Source: Cricetomys ansorgei (Eukaryota > Chordata > Mammalia > Rodentia > Nesomyidae). Taken from it: a DNA stretch of 64,000 nt. Below are positions 49,948 through 63,219 of this stretch, piece by piece. The position numbers and the translations under genes are program-made. Position 1 is the first letter of the stretch. Every line of letters begins with the position of its first letter. Under the pieces are notes generated by a model. It did no database searches. It saw nothing but the letters and a program-made list of their open reading frames with translations, and had not been told where the DNA came from. The stretch is from the NCBI GenBank assembly GCA_026225945.1, contig JAMJFZ010000320.1, positions 10,770,001 through 10,834,000 of the forward strand, in the 5' to 3' direction.

Positions 49948-50713
49948 CAAGCCATCAACTGTGAAGAGCTATACCTCAGCATCTTCGTCACAATGTTTAA
50001 GGACTTTCTTCAGCAGGTTCCTGTCTGGACTGTTTCTTTTTTCTTTTTTTTTTTTTTTTTTGGGGGGGTGGCAGAAAAGTCCTCAATGTCTCACTGTGAA
50101 TCTGCAGTTATCCACACCACTACAACAGAAGCCTTCCTGCCGGTAACTGCTGGCAGCAGCATGGATCCCAGACATCAACATGGGTTTTGGCAGCAACATG
50201 GAAAATGGACACCAACATGGTTTCCCGGTGGTAGCATGGATCACAGAAGTCTTTCAAGGAGACTCAGCTCAGAAAATGAAATATTCTTCAGCTGGGATTT
50301 CTTGTTGTTGCTCAGAATCAGGGTGATCCTGCGGTTTGCTGGCACATTCGTGGCCAGCTTAAGCTCCAGACTGCAGCCCAACTGTCCCACTTGTGTCTGT
50401 GACTAGTGCAGAGGCCCGGGAGTTCTAGGCTTTGGGCCAGGCCTGCAGGCCCAGTGGCAGCACCAGCATGGTGGGTGGCAATGGGATGAGGCAAGCTAAG
50501 TGGTAGCCAGTATATCCTGGAGGCTGGAAGACTGGCTCCACTGGTCAACAACATGCGCTCTTGTCCACCTTGGCTATCCTCCCATACCTGTCACCGCCCC
50601 CAGATGTGCCTTTCCCTGGTGCTTGCTGATCCGTTCTACCATCTTGGTCTCTTTCCCCGGCCCGTTTCCTCCCTGCCTTGGGCCAAGTCTATGGGCTGAC
50701 CCATGGCACCCGC

Positions 50714-50800
50714 GTAGTTTAGAAGGCACCGCCTATGGTGTTGAAGAAGACCTTGTGGCTGGAGGGGCTCAGTCTGTGGCACCCGGAGCTTGCAGGGCAA
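50714..50800 (+). repeat. Partial copy of the repeat at 51.77 kb
   Basis: Matches 51770-51855 closely, including aagaccttgtggctggaggg and ggctcagtctgtggcaccc. Confidence 0.7.
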
Positions 50801-51381
50801 GCTACGGGGCAAGGCGGCCCAGTGTGGCCTGGGTCTCTGGGCAGCTGGAGGAGCAGCCCCACTAGGCAACAGCATGCTCCCCTGTCTGCTTCTTCCTAGC
50901 TCAGTGACCCAGCTGTGGCCCTGAATTCCCAGCAGCCTGAGCACCTGTCACCCACCTGCTCCTCTGTCTACCTCAGCAGTGCCTCCAGATCCACATCTGG
51001 GTGCCACCATCTTTTCTCTCTCTCCTCACAGCCAGTCACTTTCTAGATCTGTCCCCACCACCTAGTCTCTCCAAACACCTTTAATTCTTAGTTTTCCCCA
51101 CCAGACTCAACAAAGTGAGCATATGTGAACATATGTTTATTAAGGAAATCGCTCAAGAATGGGAGGGCTCTAAAGGAGGAACCTAGTTTTGTTTTGTTTT
51201 GTTTTTTAATCTCAAAAAAAAAAAAAAAGCTTCCTGCAAGTGGAAAAAAAAAAAATCCACTAGCGAACAGCTTTTACCCAGAATGCTCTGACACTGGATG
51301 TGTGGATATTGTCTACTTCTGACATCAGATGGCTGCTGTATGAGAGTTCAGTTCAATTCTGATGCTAATTATCTTCTGGCA

Positions 51382-51458
51382 GTGCTGGGGAGCAAACTAG
51401 GAGCATCTAGTAACAAATTGAGCACACCCTCTACCCCTGAGCTACACCCTTGCCCCCA
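51382..51458 (-). mobile_element. ID-like SINE, antisense
   Basis: gtgctggggagcaaactagg, ctacccctgagctacaccct: reverse complement of the ID head. Confidence 0.5.
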
Positions 51459-51687
51459 TCCATGCTAACTATCTTCATTTAGTACAGATGCACAGGTTGA
51501 GTGCTCAGTCCCATAAGCTTCCTCCCTCTCTTCAAATGACAATCATAAGGCCTAAGTTAACACTCAGACTTCTGACCAACCAGCTACTAGTTGAGGGTTC
51601 CTGCAACCCCCCTCCTCAGATTTAGTAATTCCTTAGAATAGCTCATAGAACCCAGGAAAGCAGCTCTGGCATGGCATTAATTACTCC

Positions 51688-52200
51688 CCTTAAACTGCTG
51701 TGGCAAAGTTCCTGACAGAAGCGCGTAAGGAAGGAGAGGGTTACGGTTTTGTTTGTTTTGTTTTGGCTTACAGTTTAGATGGCACAGCCCATGGTGTTGA
51801 GGAAGACTTTGTGGCTGGAGAGGCTCAGTCTGTGGCACCAGGAGCTTGCAGTATGGTTTGTTCCTACCCTGACATATCAGGAAGCAGAAAGCTAGACCAG
51901 AACTGGACAGTGGCCTGCCTCCGAGAGTGAAGTCTCATGTTCCAAAGGTTCTGTAACCTTCCAGAAACACACCACCACTGGGGGAGCCCCAAGTGTTCCC
52001 ACCGGAGCCTGTGGCATCTCACACTGACATATAAGGTTCGCTCCAAAACTGCCAAACGGAAGAAAGAGATGGACCGGACAAGGTGACTGGCTGTGGGGAA
52101 CAAGGAGCTTCCACATTGCCTTTCCCAGCATGCCATCCTCCAAACCAAACCACCACAGTGTGTTCACCAACACAGAGTTCTCCAAATCTCATTGGGGAGG
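51688..52200 (+). mobile_element. Rodent medium-reiteration repeat
   Basis: actgctgtggcaaagttcct, ttacagtttagatggcacag, ggctggagaggctcagtctg, tcaggaagcagaaagctaga, gttctccaaatctcattggg. A partial second copy sits at 50714-50800. Confidence 0.6.
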
Positions 52201-52454
52201 GCATGGAGACTCCACTGTACAGACATGATTTATCTAATCTTTGACCTTTGGCGATGCAGTTTGATCCCCATTCCCCACCCCCTCAGAGGCTTGGAGTTGA
52301 GACTGAGAATCCTAGCCGTTTAATCGCATAGTTGATCCATCCTGAAGCTATCTAGGGACCCACCACAAGTCATCTTTGTAGCACAAGCTTAGATGTGGTC
52401 AAAGGAAGCTTGCTTTGAATATTAAAAGATGTTCTTCTTAGCTCACCACTGAAT

Positions 52455-52738
52455 AATGCAGGGTTGGTTCAACATACGAAAATCAATAAAAATGATCAAT
52501 CATATACACAGACTTTAAGACAAAATGGAGTGATCATCTCAATTGACCAAATTCAACATGCTTTCATGATAGTTTCTGAGAGGTGGGGGGGGGGGGGAAG
52601 GACTAGAGGGAACACACCTCAACATAATAAAAGTTCTACTGACAAATCCACAGCCAACATCATCCTAAATGGAGAAATAAATACTCAAAGTAATCCCACA
52701 GGAGTCAGGAATGAGGCGGGGCTGTCTACCATCCCTGA
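52455..52738 (+). mobile_element. L1 ORF2 reverse-transcriptase fragment
   Basis: Reads like the L1 segment around GWFNI.KS through DKIQH.FMI, NIILNGEIN and RNEAGLSTIP (the GTRQGCPLSP region), frameshifted and split by a 13-G run at 52585-52597. Confidence 0.8.
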
Positions 52739-54360
52739 GTTCTGAGTTTTTGAAGTCCCACACTGTATCCCTTAAGTATCACAATTACTTCCCCACATGG
52801 TGAGCACAGTGTTCGAGGCTGCAGGGTTTTGACCACTTCAGTACATCCAGACCAACAGGATGCAGTCCTGTCTGCAGTGCCCACGAGTCCCCACTTCCCA
52901 CCACTTCCCCCCATGTGCTGCCTGAGATCCTGGCAAGCTAAACCACAGTCTGTCCCTCCCAGACTGAGTCTTCTTCCCTTCCAGGCACTCAGAAATATAC
53001 TCCAGTCTTAACCCGTCCCTCTCCTGGTGGGACTGAATATTCCCGCTTTCTCTTCCTTCTAAAGGATGGACTCTGCTATTAGCGTTTTACAATGGTGCAG
53101 TCTGCCTCCCTCCCTCAAGTTAGTTCTAGTCTTTTGAGGAAGTTATTTAGTTCCCACCCTCCTTGTCTCCGTGGCTTCTTTCAACTTGAGCCCCCTGGCA
53201 CATCAAACAAGGAACCATTCTTAGAATCCCTGGGGAACTTTTACTGCGGGACTTTCTCGGGCTCCCATGTTAACCTACCCTACTTTCCGATGCTCTCCCT
53301 TAAAGGACCAGGTAAAAGAACAAACAGGGCAACACCACCAGTTGGTTCTTAAGTGGAGATACATATGAAAGGCACTTGGCTGTGCGATAACCAGATTTTG
53401 GTCAGAAGTGATTTTCTTGGAGATCGTCTGAAAGGGAGAGAGATGCCTTCTTCGTCCGGTCCGCTGTGTAGACATGGGAGCTCTCATCTTCCCTTTTCAC
53501 TTGGTCCCCGATGACTAGAGAAAATGATTTTTCTCTAGTAGAAAAATCAGAAAGAAGTACAGAAAAGATACGAGTGGATAAGGCCCAGAGGTCACTGGAC
53601 CTTAATCGATCTCTGTGTACTCCATGGAATTTAGCAAAAGAATTTGTCACTTTAAGAGGCCTCTCCTTGTTGTATCAAACGGAATCTAAGTGGTGCTCTT
53701 TGAATTCTAGGGTTGCTTTGTATTTGCCCGTAGAAGCTCTTTGCTTACTAAGCAAGCTCCATTTGGGCTTACTTCAGGAGAAAGGGAGATTTCAGCTCAT
53801 TACTTACAGAAGGTGTTTTATTGTATCAGGCAAAGGAGAATAGGGAGGAGACCGCCACAGTTGAATAATGAAGGAAGGAAATGAACCAATTCCTGCTTTG
53901 GGGGAAGTATGTTAACAGCTGCGCACACAGCTGGAGGAGTGAATAACAGCAACAGCAAAAAAAAAAAAAAATGACAAACCGTGTGTGCTGAAGCCACAGT
54001 CACGTTTTCAGGAGAGGCGGGAGACTGTCCCTATAAGTTATTTGCATGCTCTGTTTGAAAACGCTACTTCAAGTCCCTGACTGCATGGCGGCTGGGGGGT
54101 GGTGGGGGGTGTGTGTGCATTGCTTCAGGAAATATTTTATGCAGAAAATCATGAACTTCCTGAGTGATCAGAAGGCTGTCACAAGTGAGCGAGTGTCAAC
54201 CCTGGCTTTTCCAGGAATGGAAGCATTCCTTTTAAATCGCAAGAGTTTACTTTCCGGAAATTACCCGCCCTCTGACCCAATAAGATGTCCATCACCACTT
54301 AAGAAAAACTCAGCAATTTTTTTTTTTCCCAAAAGAGAAGCCTTTTGTCATTACGTTCAG

Positions 54361-54366
54361 TTTATT
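54361..54366 (-). promoter_or_regulatory. Nr1h4: Possible Nr1h4 poly(A) signal (AATAAA)
   Basis: First canonical AATAAA on the minus strand after the stop codon, about 320 nt downstream. Another lies at 53817-53822. Position only; cleavage site not visible. Confidence 0.4.
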
Positions 54367-54688
54367 GTCTCGGTTGAAAACAGCTCTTTAATAAAATATA
54401 CGTAATATTGTCAAATGAAGAATAAAATGAGGTTGTCCCTAGCTCAGCAGACAGAATTGAAGTAACAATCGATTTAATTAGGCCAACAGGGCATGTCAAT
54501 GGTGTTTCCTGAAGCCTTGTAAAATATAATGTAGAGAAAGCAACTCTATTAGCCTGTATTTACAGTTGTGGGCATCATACAATTGCTACATAAATATTCA
54601 TTGAGATTCTTGAGTGAAACCAGGTACGAACAAAATAAGGAAAGTCAAACATCAGACTTATGTTCCAAGGAGGGCAGGAGCAAGCCCG

Positions 54689-56420
<1,732 letters not shown>

Positions 56421-56482
56421 CTGTGTCGGAAAGGCGAAAAAGCACGGTCATAATAAAGGTTTTTTATTTCAGTTATTATTGT

Positions 56483-56769
56483 GGTGTGTGTGTGTGTGTG
56501 TGTGTGTGCGTGTGTGTGTGTATGTGCGTGCGTGTGCGTGCGCGTGCATGTGTGTGTGCATGTGAGTGTGTGTGCGCGTGCATGTGTGTGTGCATGTGAG
56601 TGTACGTGCGTGTGCGTGTGTGCGTGTGGATGTGTGCGTGTGCATGTGTGTGCATGTGCGTGTGTGTGCGTGTGTGTGCGTGTGCACGTGTGCATGTATG
56701 TGCGTGTGTGTGCGTGCGCGTGCGTGTGTGCGTGTATGTGCATGTGCGTGTGGATGTGTGCGTGTGTGT

Positions 56770-56817
<48 letters not shown>

Positions 56818-56846
56818 GTGCATGTGCATGTGTGCGCGTGTGTGTA
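56483..56846. repeat. Long TG/CG microsatellite (CA-rich in the Nr1h4 transcript)
   Basis: About 364 bp of almost uninterrupted purine-pyrimidine alternation, with a CG-rich core (gcgcgcgcgcgcg) near 56771-56785. Lies about 62 nt upstream of the penultimate-exon acceptor on the minus strand. Confidence 0.95.
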
Positions 56847-56854
56847 CGCATGTC

Positions 56855-56987
56855 GAGGTCAGAATGCAACTTAGTGGACCTGATCTTCTCCTTCACATGA
56901 ATTCTAGTGCTCAGACTCACGTCATCAGGCATGGGCAGCAAGCGGCTTTGCCCTCTGAGCCATCTCTCTGAGTCATCTCACCAGCCT
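56855..56987 (-). mobile_element. B3-type SINE, antisense
   Basis: gaggtcagaatgcaacttag, gccctctgagccatctctct; joined to the TG tract. Confidence 0.7.
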
Positions 56988-58589
56988 ATCAAAAATCACG
57001 AGTGACTGAAAAGTGTGAAACCAGAAACACTTACACCCAGGCACACACATTCCTTTAATTATAGTACATCATACATCTCAGTCAAAGGCAATATGTTGTA
57101 AAGAAGATCAATAAGCAGCATCTTCAGAGGACAGCCTCATCTCTGATGTGTTTGCCTTTGAATTCAGTACGGTCTCTGGCCACCAATGAGTAACAATAAA
57201 TGCTAATGCTCTTGGCTTAGAAAAATTCCCCAATTTGTACCATTTTCTGAGTGGGATCTGTTACTTTAAACAATATCAACAGATACAGTCAAGGTAGCAA
57301 ATTAAACAATGAACAGAACAAGTTGTGCTCCAGTTCAGAAGTATAAGCAATTTCACTGCATAAGCTGGCCGGGGTTCTTAGGAGACGGTTTGGACCTACC
57401 TGAAGTACCTATTGCCTACCATTCCATTAATCAGTATGGGGCAATTCTTTTTCAAACTCAGTATGTTAGATATGAAAGATGCCAGGTAAGGACCAAACCT
57501 CTCAACTTTCTCTAAATCCACTCCTTTCCTGGTGTTTCCACTCTCAGTGATAGATAGCCTTGCCGTCCAGTAATCCGGGCTGACAACTGAGACTCTGGTG
57601 TGCCACTCACAGACTCTGTGAGTCTTGTGGATCCTGACTGTCCCTCACTCTGTGTTGCCTCGACTCCCGGACTCCCGATAGCTCTTGGCATTGAGTTAGT
57701 TCAGCAGCCATCTCTCACTATCTGGATATCTCACTAGCTAGATCAGAAAAGTCAGTAGCTTGCCCAAAGAGACTTAGCTAGTGAGAGGTGACTCAAACCA
57801 AAGTTGATGGGCTTTGACTCAGTTTCTCCTGCTTTTTTAATCACACAGTTTCCCTCCAGCCAGGTTCAGCCACTTCAGATTCCCTCAGCAACTCAGTTTT
57901 CCCAGTCTCTGCATACACATGGTTATCTGCTTGGTACTCTCATTCTCTTTTAATTTTTTATTCTTGTTTATAATTTAAGCCTTCTTGTGTCATTTTTTCT
58001 ATTTAATCAAAAAAATATATTAGTCTGGAGCTTGCTATATGCATGGTTTTATTCCAGAGGAGAGTTGGCTAAGGAACCAAGAAAACAGGAGAGATTTAGA
58101 CAAGACTTACTGATGAATGGAGATGAGGATGAGTGCCCCAGGATTGGTCCATGTGAGAATCTACTCTCTTCTTTCCTAGGCCAAATCTAGAGCCACAGAA
58201 TTCTGGCTGATCCAAATCAGAATATAGTAGGATTCCTGATGCTCAGGAGTACAATTATCAACTAGGGGCACACTTTATAGAAAGTAAATTTGTCAGCAAA
58301 TCAAAACCCTCACCCTTAGGAGAAGTTGACATCTCTTCCTAATTGAGCCTTTGGCCTTTCCCAGAGATCCCGCACATCACACTCTTCTCCCCCTGCACCT
58401 CTGCTGATGTACTTGACCCCAGTGGATTCTCTTAACAGCAAAGCCTTTGTTTAGCAAATGGTGCTTGCATCATATGGAAGAGTGCCCTTTATCCAGCTGC
58501 TATAGAACTGAATACCCATGACCAAGCTAGATTCAACTTAAAAGGACTGGAGCATGAGCCTGAGAATGCTGGTCACTGCCTCCAACATA

Positions 58590-58765
58590 AGGTTAGAGGT
58601 GTGAGCCAACGCTTGACTTTGAAATCTGATTCCCTGATACTGTCTTGAGCACATTAAAACTTTGGAAGCTGTAGTTTTCTCATCTGTGAAATGCGAATTG
58701 TATAATGATAGCGTTATACAAGATAATAAATGGAGAGAATTTACTGCAAACCTGCCTCACAGTAA
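58590..58765 (+). mobile_element. MIR-like ancient repeat
   Basis: tgtagttttctcatctgtga, aatgcgaattgtataatgat: the MIR 3' pattern. Confidence 0.5.
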
Positions 58766-58767
58766 GC

Positions 58768-58892
58768 CCTCGATGGTGGGGCAGGCCTGTAATTCTGGTT
58801 AATTGGGAGGCTGAAGAAGGAAAACAGCAAGTGCAAGACCTGCCTAAGCTACAGAGCAAGTCCAAGGCTAGCCGAGCAGCTAGAGAGACCTG
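58768..58892 (+). mobile_element. B1/B4-type SINE, diverged
   Basis: gatggtggggcaggcctgta, aattgggaggctgaagaagg, ctgcctaagctacagagcaa. Confidence 0.65.
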
Positions 58893-59324
58893 AAAGCTAC
58901 CACAGAGATCCACAACTGGCAGAGAATAAGTGGCTGTCCAGCCCAGCTGCAGGTGGTACATCTGCCACAGAACCCCTATCCCAAAGCTCAGGGATGTTAG
59001 GAGAGCCAGAGGGTCAGAATGTCAGCTTTCTGATAGCGTCATATAGAGGTGACAGGAGTGCTAGCCCATGACATCTCAACAGTACGGCTGCCTAAATGAT
59101 CTGCATAAAAACCACACCAGCGGGCATAGCACTGTGCCCGTGGAAACCACTGAAACCTTCACAAGTTTCTACCCTAGGTGGACAGTTGCAGGTCATTAGT
59201 GGCTGCCAAGAGAAGGCGAATCCATCTTCTCTAGGTGTGAACCCCCCGATAGTCTATCTAATCCCAAGTGGCCAACCCTAAAGCCACACCCGTGCGTGTG
59301 TTGACAAATTCATTTAGGGTTTGT

Positions 59325-59440
59325 TTTTTGAGACAGGGTTTCTCTACACAGACCTAGTTGTCCTGGAACTCACTGAGTCAAACAGGCCGGCCTTTGCCTC
59401 TCAAGCGTGCAGATTAAAGGCACATGCTACACACCCAGCT
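59325..59440 (-). mobile_element. B1 SINE, antisense
   Basis: ttttttgagacagggtttct, gttgtcctggaactcactga, gcagattaaaggcacatgc. Confidence 0.88.
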
Positions 59441-59594
59441 AAAGAAAAGCATTTTCCTTCCTACAGGGGGAGAATACAAGCGATCTGATCGGCATTTGCC
59501 TCGGCATTTTTCTAGGCATTAAAGCAAAACAAACATTCGTAATTTATTTGTTGATTTATTATGCTAAAGGTTGTCTTTTTTACCTTCAAAGATT

Positions 59595-59700
59595 AGCAGT
59601 CTTTGCAGCAAGTGTAGGTACACGCCTCTAGCACTGAGGTAGGAGGGTGTTGAGGTCAATGGAGAGCCCAAGACACATAGCAAGACCTTCTCTAAAATCA
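59595..59700 (+). mobile_element. Old 7SL-type SINE fragment
   Basis: gtaggtacacgcctctagca, ctgaggtaggagggtgttga, agcaagaccttctctaaaa. Confidence 0.5.
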
Positions 59701-60405
59701 AGAAAGGCTATGCCTCTTCAATATTCAGGGTCTATACCCATTAGGAAAGATCATCTGAAATCCATGGCTGGGCCACAACTTTACTTTGTTTTTGTTTATT
59801 TTTAAAAAGAACCTCAGTATATTCTTGAAGATTTTTAACTTTTCTAACAGATTTATGTGGGACAATTAATTAATTTTTATTGAACCCTCTTTCAAATTAA
59901 ATTTGAATTAGTTGGTGTGACTATCAAATAATCTGCTTCTAGACAAATTATACTCATGTTTTTACCAGTATGTGTGCACGTGAGAACGCTTTCTACTTCC
60001 TATACCTGTCTCTAATGTCAGCATCTGTATATACAATAGAGGCAAAAAACCAAGTGAGGAAATGTCACAGAAAGACATGTCATATATTTATGTATTTGTT
60101 AGAGAATTACTCATTTAGTTTGCTAGGAATCACACATATTTGTGTTTATTTTGAATCAATCAACTGTGTGAATGAATGATCCCGTCTTTATTATTTTGAA
60201 TCATTGGCTTATTTATGAGTGACTGACTCGTCCCAGGAAGTTGCTTTAGAGACTACTGGTCTGTGAACAGACGTCTCACGAAGCACATCTAACTCGTTTC
60301 CTTGGCACATGTAACTAGAGGGCAAACGGCTAGACAGCAGAACAGGATACATTCTTAGTTGTGAAGTCATAACAACACTTTGTTACATTTGTTTGTTTAT
60401 GCGCG

Positions 60406-60562
60406 TATATACGTATGCATGACATGGCACACATACATGGAGGTCAGAGGACAACTTCTAGAATGGGTTCCTTCCCATCACCACGCGGGTCCCGAGGTGA
60501 AACTCAAATGATCAGGCTTTTCAGCAAACACCTTTACCTGCTGAGCCATCTCACTGGCCCCA
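60406..60562 (-). mobile_element. B3-type SINE, antisense
   Basis: ggaggtcagaggacaacttc, tttacctgctgagccatctc, actggcccc. Confidence 0.85.
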
Positions 60563-60883
60563 AGCCATAACTTTAAATGCCGTGGGATTTAGAGATACTA
60601 TCCAAATCTGTTTACCTGAACATGTTCACTATTTGGATTGGCAAATTTCCTATCTCATTCGTCCTTCTAAACCCTCACCCTCCAAAGATGTTCCTCCATC
60701 AGCTAATTATAGTTGATGAAGTTTGGGGGAAAGTAAGTTAAGATGCTCACTCCAATTGTTTTATTTTATATATGCTGTAGAAGCCAGGATTATAGAAGAA
60801 TGTAGAAAATAAGTAATGGCTGAGTTAATTTTCCTACAAGATAGATCAAATGCAAATCTTCTCTGGGTACCAGTAATTTCTAA

Positions 60884-61022
60884 GCTGGGCGGTGGTGGCG
60901 CAGACCTTTAATCCCAGAACTTGGGAGCAAAGGTGGGTGGATTTCTGTGAGTTCGAGGCTAGCCTGGTCTACAGAGTGGGTTCTAGCACAGCCAGAGATA
61001 CAACAGAGAAGAAAAAAAAAAA
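60884..61022 (+). mobile_element. B1 SINE
   Basis: gctgggcggtggtggcgcag, tttctgtgagttcgaggcta, gcctggtctacagagtgggt, A-rich tail. Confidence 0.94.
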
Positions 61023-62091
61023 GAGAGAGAAGCAGCAGCAGTCATTTCTGGTATAAGAACGCAATAACAACATCATCCTGAAGGGGGCAGCCCTTTCCTT
61101 CTGTCCTGCTTCCCTCTTCTTCCCAGCTGCTTGCAATACTTTGTTTCATTTTTCACTTCCATGAGCAGTTGTCTCAAAGCTGGTCACAAGAGGGGGCTAT
61201 TTTCTAACTCAGTCACACACTGTCCTGAAAAAGTTGTTACCAGAAAAAGTTTATTTCTGCAACTTTTTCTTATTTTCCCTTGTGTGGAGGGCTCTGTGAC
61301 TGATGAATTGGTTATTCAAGGATCAGAAATACTGTCTGAAAGAACAGCCCATAGCAAAACACTGTTGTGCATTGTTTCTGTTTGTCTTGTGTTCTGGAAG
61401 AGCCAGGAATCAAGTCTCGGGCTTCATGGGGACTAGTCAAGGGCTCTACCACTGTGATATTTTCTAGTACTCTTGATACCTCTGATTTATACTTCTGGTG
61501 ATCTCAAGGTAGACTGGACATCTTGTTTAAAATTCTGCTATTTGCTTAAAACCATGTAACTTGACTTTTTCCTAGAAATGACAACATCCCAATACTATAG
61601 AGGTTAAATTAACACCTGAACATCCGAGCCTACGTACACCTTCAACTTTCTGTCCAAACTAAGTTTTTTCCTGCCCCGGTGTTTTCCCGATGAAGGAATG
61701 ACAACTCCTCTAGGATCCTAAAGTTGATTTTAGTTTTCTCCAGCCCAAGATCCAGCCACTGTTGGTCTTACTCTCCTAATGGAGCAGCATCCAGAGATAG
61801 CAGCACAGTTCTGGCCACTGACATGGAAGGGGACTCTCCCGAAACTCCCAGTAGAGATTTCTACTCTCCTCACTCAACCAAGGCCATTGTCTTGCGTGGA
61901 GGTGATGCTAACAGGCTCTGGCCATTAACTCGGAGAACTTGCCTGAGAGGAGGGCCAGCACACCAGGAGAGAAGATCAGATGACAGCAGCTGTGTTTTTC
62001 ATAATGGGCTGAGCCACCAAATTATTGTTTCTGCTGCTGCCTCTTCTGGTCTTTCATTCTAGCTAACATTTTTCCCTACTTTCAAAAAAAT

Positions 62092-62162
62092 GTTACTAGG
62101 GATCAACCTCAGAGATTTGGTACATGTCTGATAAGCGTTCTACCACTGAGCTACATACTAAT
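62092..62162 (-). mobile_element. ID-like SINE, antisense
   Basis: agggatcaacctcagagatt, gcgttctaccactgagctac: reverse complement of the ID head. Confidence 0.65.
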
Positions 62163-62189
62163 ACATTAAGTATTCCCTTGCTTAAAAAA

Positions 62190-62466
62190 AAAAGTGTATG
62201 ACGTGTGTTTTGTGTGGGGGGTGTGTGTGTGTACACGCATGTATGAAGGTCAGAGGTCAACACTAGCTATCTCTCTTTATCACCTGCAGCCCATTGATTT
62301 GGCAAGATGAGCTGGCCAACAGGCTCCAGGGATCCTGTCTCTGCCTCCTCAGCACCAGGGCCCCAGCATATATACCCAGATTTTAACATGGATGCTAAGG
62401 AGCTGAGCTCAGGTCTTCATGCTTGCATGGCAGGCACTTTACTGGCAGCCATCTCCACAGACCCCA
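62190..62466 (-). mobile_element. Long rodent SINE composite, antisense, with TG-rich end
   Basis: TG-rich start, gaaggtcagaggtcaacact, ctgtctctgcctcctcagca, ggagctgagctcaggtcttc, ctggcagccatctccaca. Confidence 0.7.
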
Positions 62467-63033
62467 CTCCTCATTCTGTTCCCTTTTAAGGTCACGTTCA
62501 GCTGGGTTTTCTGTTACCTTCAACCAAGATCATTCTGACTGTGTCTTTAACAAATGACGGTTACAGTTTGTCTTCAAGTGTGTCCTCCCCGCTCGCTCTT
62601 CCCGCTACCCCCGCCCGGGAAACATAACAAAAGGCCCCTGTTGATAAGTGGCAATGCACTCATGTCCAAATGCTGCTTTCTGTGCCGCTCTCCCCACCTC
62701 AGTGCGATAGAGTTGGCTGCTTTCTTCTCCATACTCAGTCATATCACCCCTGCCCACACCACAGTTCTCCTTCTCATTGCCGTACGAAAACTACACACAA
62801 ATGGGTGAGGGAAGAAATAGCGACCGCGTCTCCGTGAAGCCTTGTCCACAGCTGCTCCGGAGGCTTCCTTATTAATCTCCGAAACGTGTCCCTAACAATT
62901 AGCATCCCGGCAAAGGCATAGACATTCACACATTTTTGTTCAATTGGACGGCGTTGTTTTCCTAGTTCCTTGTGACAAAGGCATCCCAGCTATGTAATGT
63001 AATAAAGGGAAGAGGTGTCACTGAGACAATAGA

Positions 63034-63219
63034 AGGACCAGTGAGATGGCTCAACAAGTAAAGGCACCTGCTGCGCAGGATTGACGACCTGAGTTCGAGT
63101 CCTGGAACCTACATGAAGGTAGAAGGAAAGAACCAGCCCCATAAAGTTGTCTTGGACCTCTACATATGTGCTAGGCATGAGCAACCACAAGGGTAACGTG
63201 CACACACAATAATGATAAG
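63034..63219 (+). mobile_element. B2/B3-type SINE
   Basis: gaccagtgagatggctcaac, acgacctgagttcgagtcct, ataaagttgtcttggacctc, A-rich end. Confidence 0.88.

Larger units (their letters stand above)
42965..54360. other. Intergenic region between Nr1h4 and Gas2l3
   Basis: About 11 kb. Open frames are short and unlike known proteins. It holds B1, medium-reiteration repeats, an L1 ORF2 scrap and simple repeats; the rest (for example 43.1-46.2 kb and 52.8-54.3 kb) appears unique and unassigned. Confidence 0.7.

Noticed and set aside
49706..50406. 146- and 191-codon frames with SLSLSL and HTHTHT runs
   Set aside because: Driven by the CT/CA microsatellite and poly(T); no coding signal outside them.
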